A stretch of DNA of 64,000 bases from Heliocidaris tuberculata (Eukaryota; Echinodermata; Echinoidea; Camarodonta; Echinometridae). The position numbers were made by a program, and so were the translations under genes. The DNA is taken from assembly GCA_025618425.1 (NCBI GenBank), contig CM046833.1, positions 619,172 through 683,171 on the forward strand, in the 5' to 3' direction. This document shows, piece after piece, positions 62,562-64,000 of the stretch; the first letter of the stretch is position 1, and each line of letters begins with the position of its first letter. The notes below the pieces were generated by a model. It had not been told where the DNA came from and searched no databases. It saw nothing but the letters and a program-made list of their open reading frames with translations.

Positions 62562-64000
62562 GTAAGACTTACTTTAAGACGTTATTGGTTTAGATCATCA
62601 CTGTGCGTTGTTTCGCAAGTTCGCAATTGTGGTCCTCACTGGCGTAACTTTGGACGGGGTGGGGAAAATGTACAACACCCAAAAAGGTTCCACGACCACA
62701 AATAGGGAAAATAAAAGACTGTAGGAAAGAAAAACAATGGAAAGGGGGAAAGAAAGAGCTATATAGAAAGAAAAGAAGTCGGAAAAAAAAGAAAGACAAA
62801 AAAAAAAAGAAGAAGAAGATAAAAATAGCCTACCAAGTGGTCTATCTAAGGGGTGCAGAGGGAGCACGTGCCTCGAGCGGCACTTGTAGGTGGCGCAGAA
62901 AAATAACAACGCAAAAGAGAGAAAGAGAAAGGGGAGAAAACTACGGTTCTTAAGGATTATGCTCAAACCAAGGAATTACTGTGATAACTCCTTGCTCAAA
63001 CAGGAAATACTCTGTCGTTGCATAGTATGGTAAAGCCATCAAAAACTTTTCGTCAGATTTCATTGATGTTATATTATAAATAGCAAGATAATGGCAATAC
63101 TATGGTTAATTTTATTTACCGTTTTCTCTCTCCACCAAGGTGTTAAATGGGTACCTTTTAGGATTTCTTCCTTTAAATGCACCGTGCGCTAATGGCGGCC
63201 GAAGCTAAAGCTAGGGTAATAATTCCAAACCCCTTGAAGGAGCATTATGGAAGTTATATTTTTAATAAGTTATTCTTGTTGTCACTAAGCCGCTGTGAAG
63301 CGTTTCTCCTCGTCAAGTGATGTGAAAAAAAACCTATTCAGATACCGGTACCAAGAACGTAAACTCCAACAACAGTACATTGTACTACTCACGCAATAAT
63401 TGTGCAAAACCTAGTGATGGTTGTGCGCATACACACTCCTGGCGAAGCGCTTAGATAATTGTGCGGGGAGCCATCTGGGCAGTGTGACCAGCGTTAAAAA
63501 TGGAATTATGCTAGGGACCAGCGCAAGATTTTGCTAAGTAAAAAAAAATAATAAAAAAAAAATAAAAAAAAGCTGCCCCAAAAGGTTTATATGCATTTTG
63601 TGGGTGTTTTTTTTACTCAAAAATTTCTGACAAACAAACAAACAAAAAACAAAACAGAACAAAACAAACACAAAAAAAAAAAAAAAAAAAAAAAAAAAGG
63701 TTATCACCATTTTTGAGGTGTATTTTTACTCAAAAATTCTCTGACAAAGAAAAAAACAACAACAACAACAAAATAAACCAGAATTATGCTAAATTTTGGC
63801 TAAATTTTGTCAAATTATGCCTAGCATAATGCTAGATCCTAAAGTGGTCAAAATTCTGCAAAAAAGCAGAATTCTGCTAACTCTGTCAACGTTGCATCTG
63901 GGTGTAAAACTATTATCAAGAGATCCTTAGTCCTTACATATATGTACACTAACATTCGGCGAAAATCATACATAGATTACCTAACGATCTCGCACGTGAA
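62562..64000. other. Start of intron 25 to window end
   Basis: CACTGGCGTAACTTTGGACGG at 62638 resembles TIR-type ends seen near 23050. Purine-rich DNA follows (62700-62830), then A-runs. Two similar blocks with ACTCAAAAATTTCTGACAAA (63600-63640) and ACTCAAAAATTCTCTGACAA (63727) form a short duplication. No coding exon recognised. Confidence 0.4.

Overview
The window is animal nuclear DNA: AT-rich, intron-rich and full of microsatellites, foldback elements and non-LTR retrotransposon debris. The repeat style (a tRNA-derived SINE, TTAA-flanked and hAT-like MITEs, a Helitron, LINE tails of the ATCAAATC type) and the extracellular gene suggest a deuterostome invertebrate, most likely an echinoderm such as a sea urchin. 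The species cannot be fixed from sequence alone.

One gene, on the + strand, accounts for all convincing coding sequence. I assembled 25 coding exons from position 8881 to 62561. All use GT..AG introns with matching phase, giving an open frame of 4089 nt (1363 codons) that still runs when the window ends. The product is a secreted or cell-surface protein: signal peptide, CUB domain, three six-bladed YWTD (LDL-receptor class B) beta-propellers each followed by an EGF module, two six-cysteine sushi (CCP) modules and at least two Ig-like domains. The propeller-EGF pairs resemble the LRP4/5/6 ectodomain, but CUB at one end and sushi plus Ig at the other is not a vertebrate LRP layout. The 3' exons (further Ig, membrane anchor, tail) lie beyond the window.

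Layout. 1-8.8 kb: upstream DNA with a Tc1-like transposon, a hAT-type element, a SINE and several MITEs. 8.85-17.85 kb: 8.9-kb first intron splitting the signal peptide, with two LINE relics in opposite orientation. 17.85-19.86 kb: CUB exons. 23.9-30.4 kb: propeller 1. 31.4 kb: EGF1. 31.8-33.8 kb: Helitron. 34.6-44.7 kb: propeller 2, interrupted by two large foldback elements (35.4-37.2, 37.3-40.0 kb) and a palindromic TIR element (40.6-42.0 kb). 45.2 kb: EGF2. 46.1-53.2 kb: propeller 3, with a 5'-truncated LINE 80 bp before one exon. 53.9 kb: EGF3. 54.9-56.5 kb: sushi pair. 57.2-62.6 kb: Ig exons.

No second host gene, rRNA gene, genuine tRNA gene or CRISPR array was found. The other long open frames are transposase or reverse-transcriptase relics or read through low-complexity DNA. 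All repeat classifications rest on TIRs, target-site duplications and motifs read by eye.
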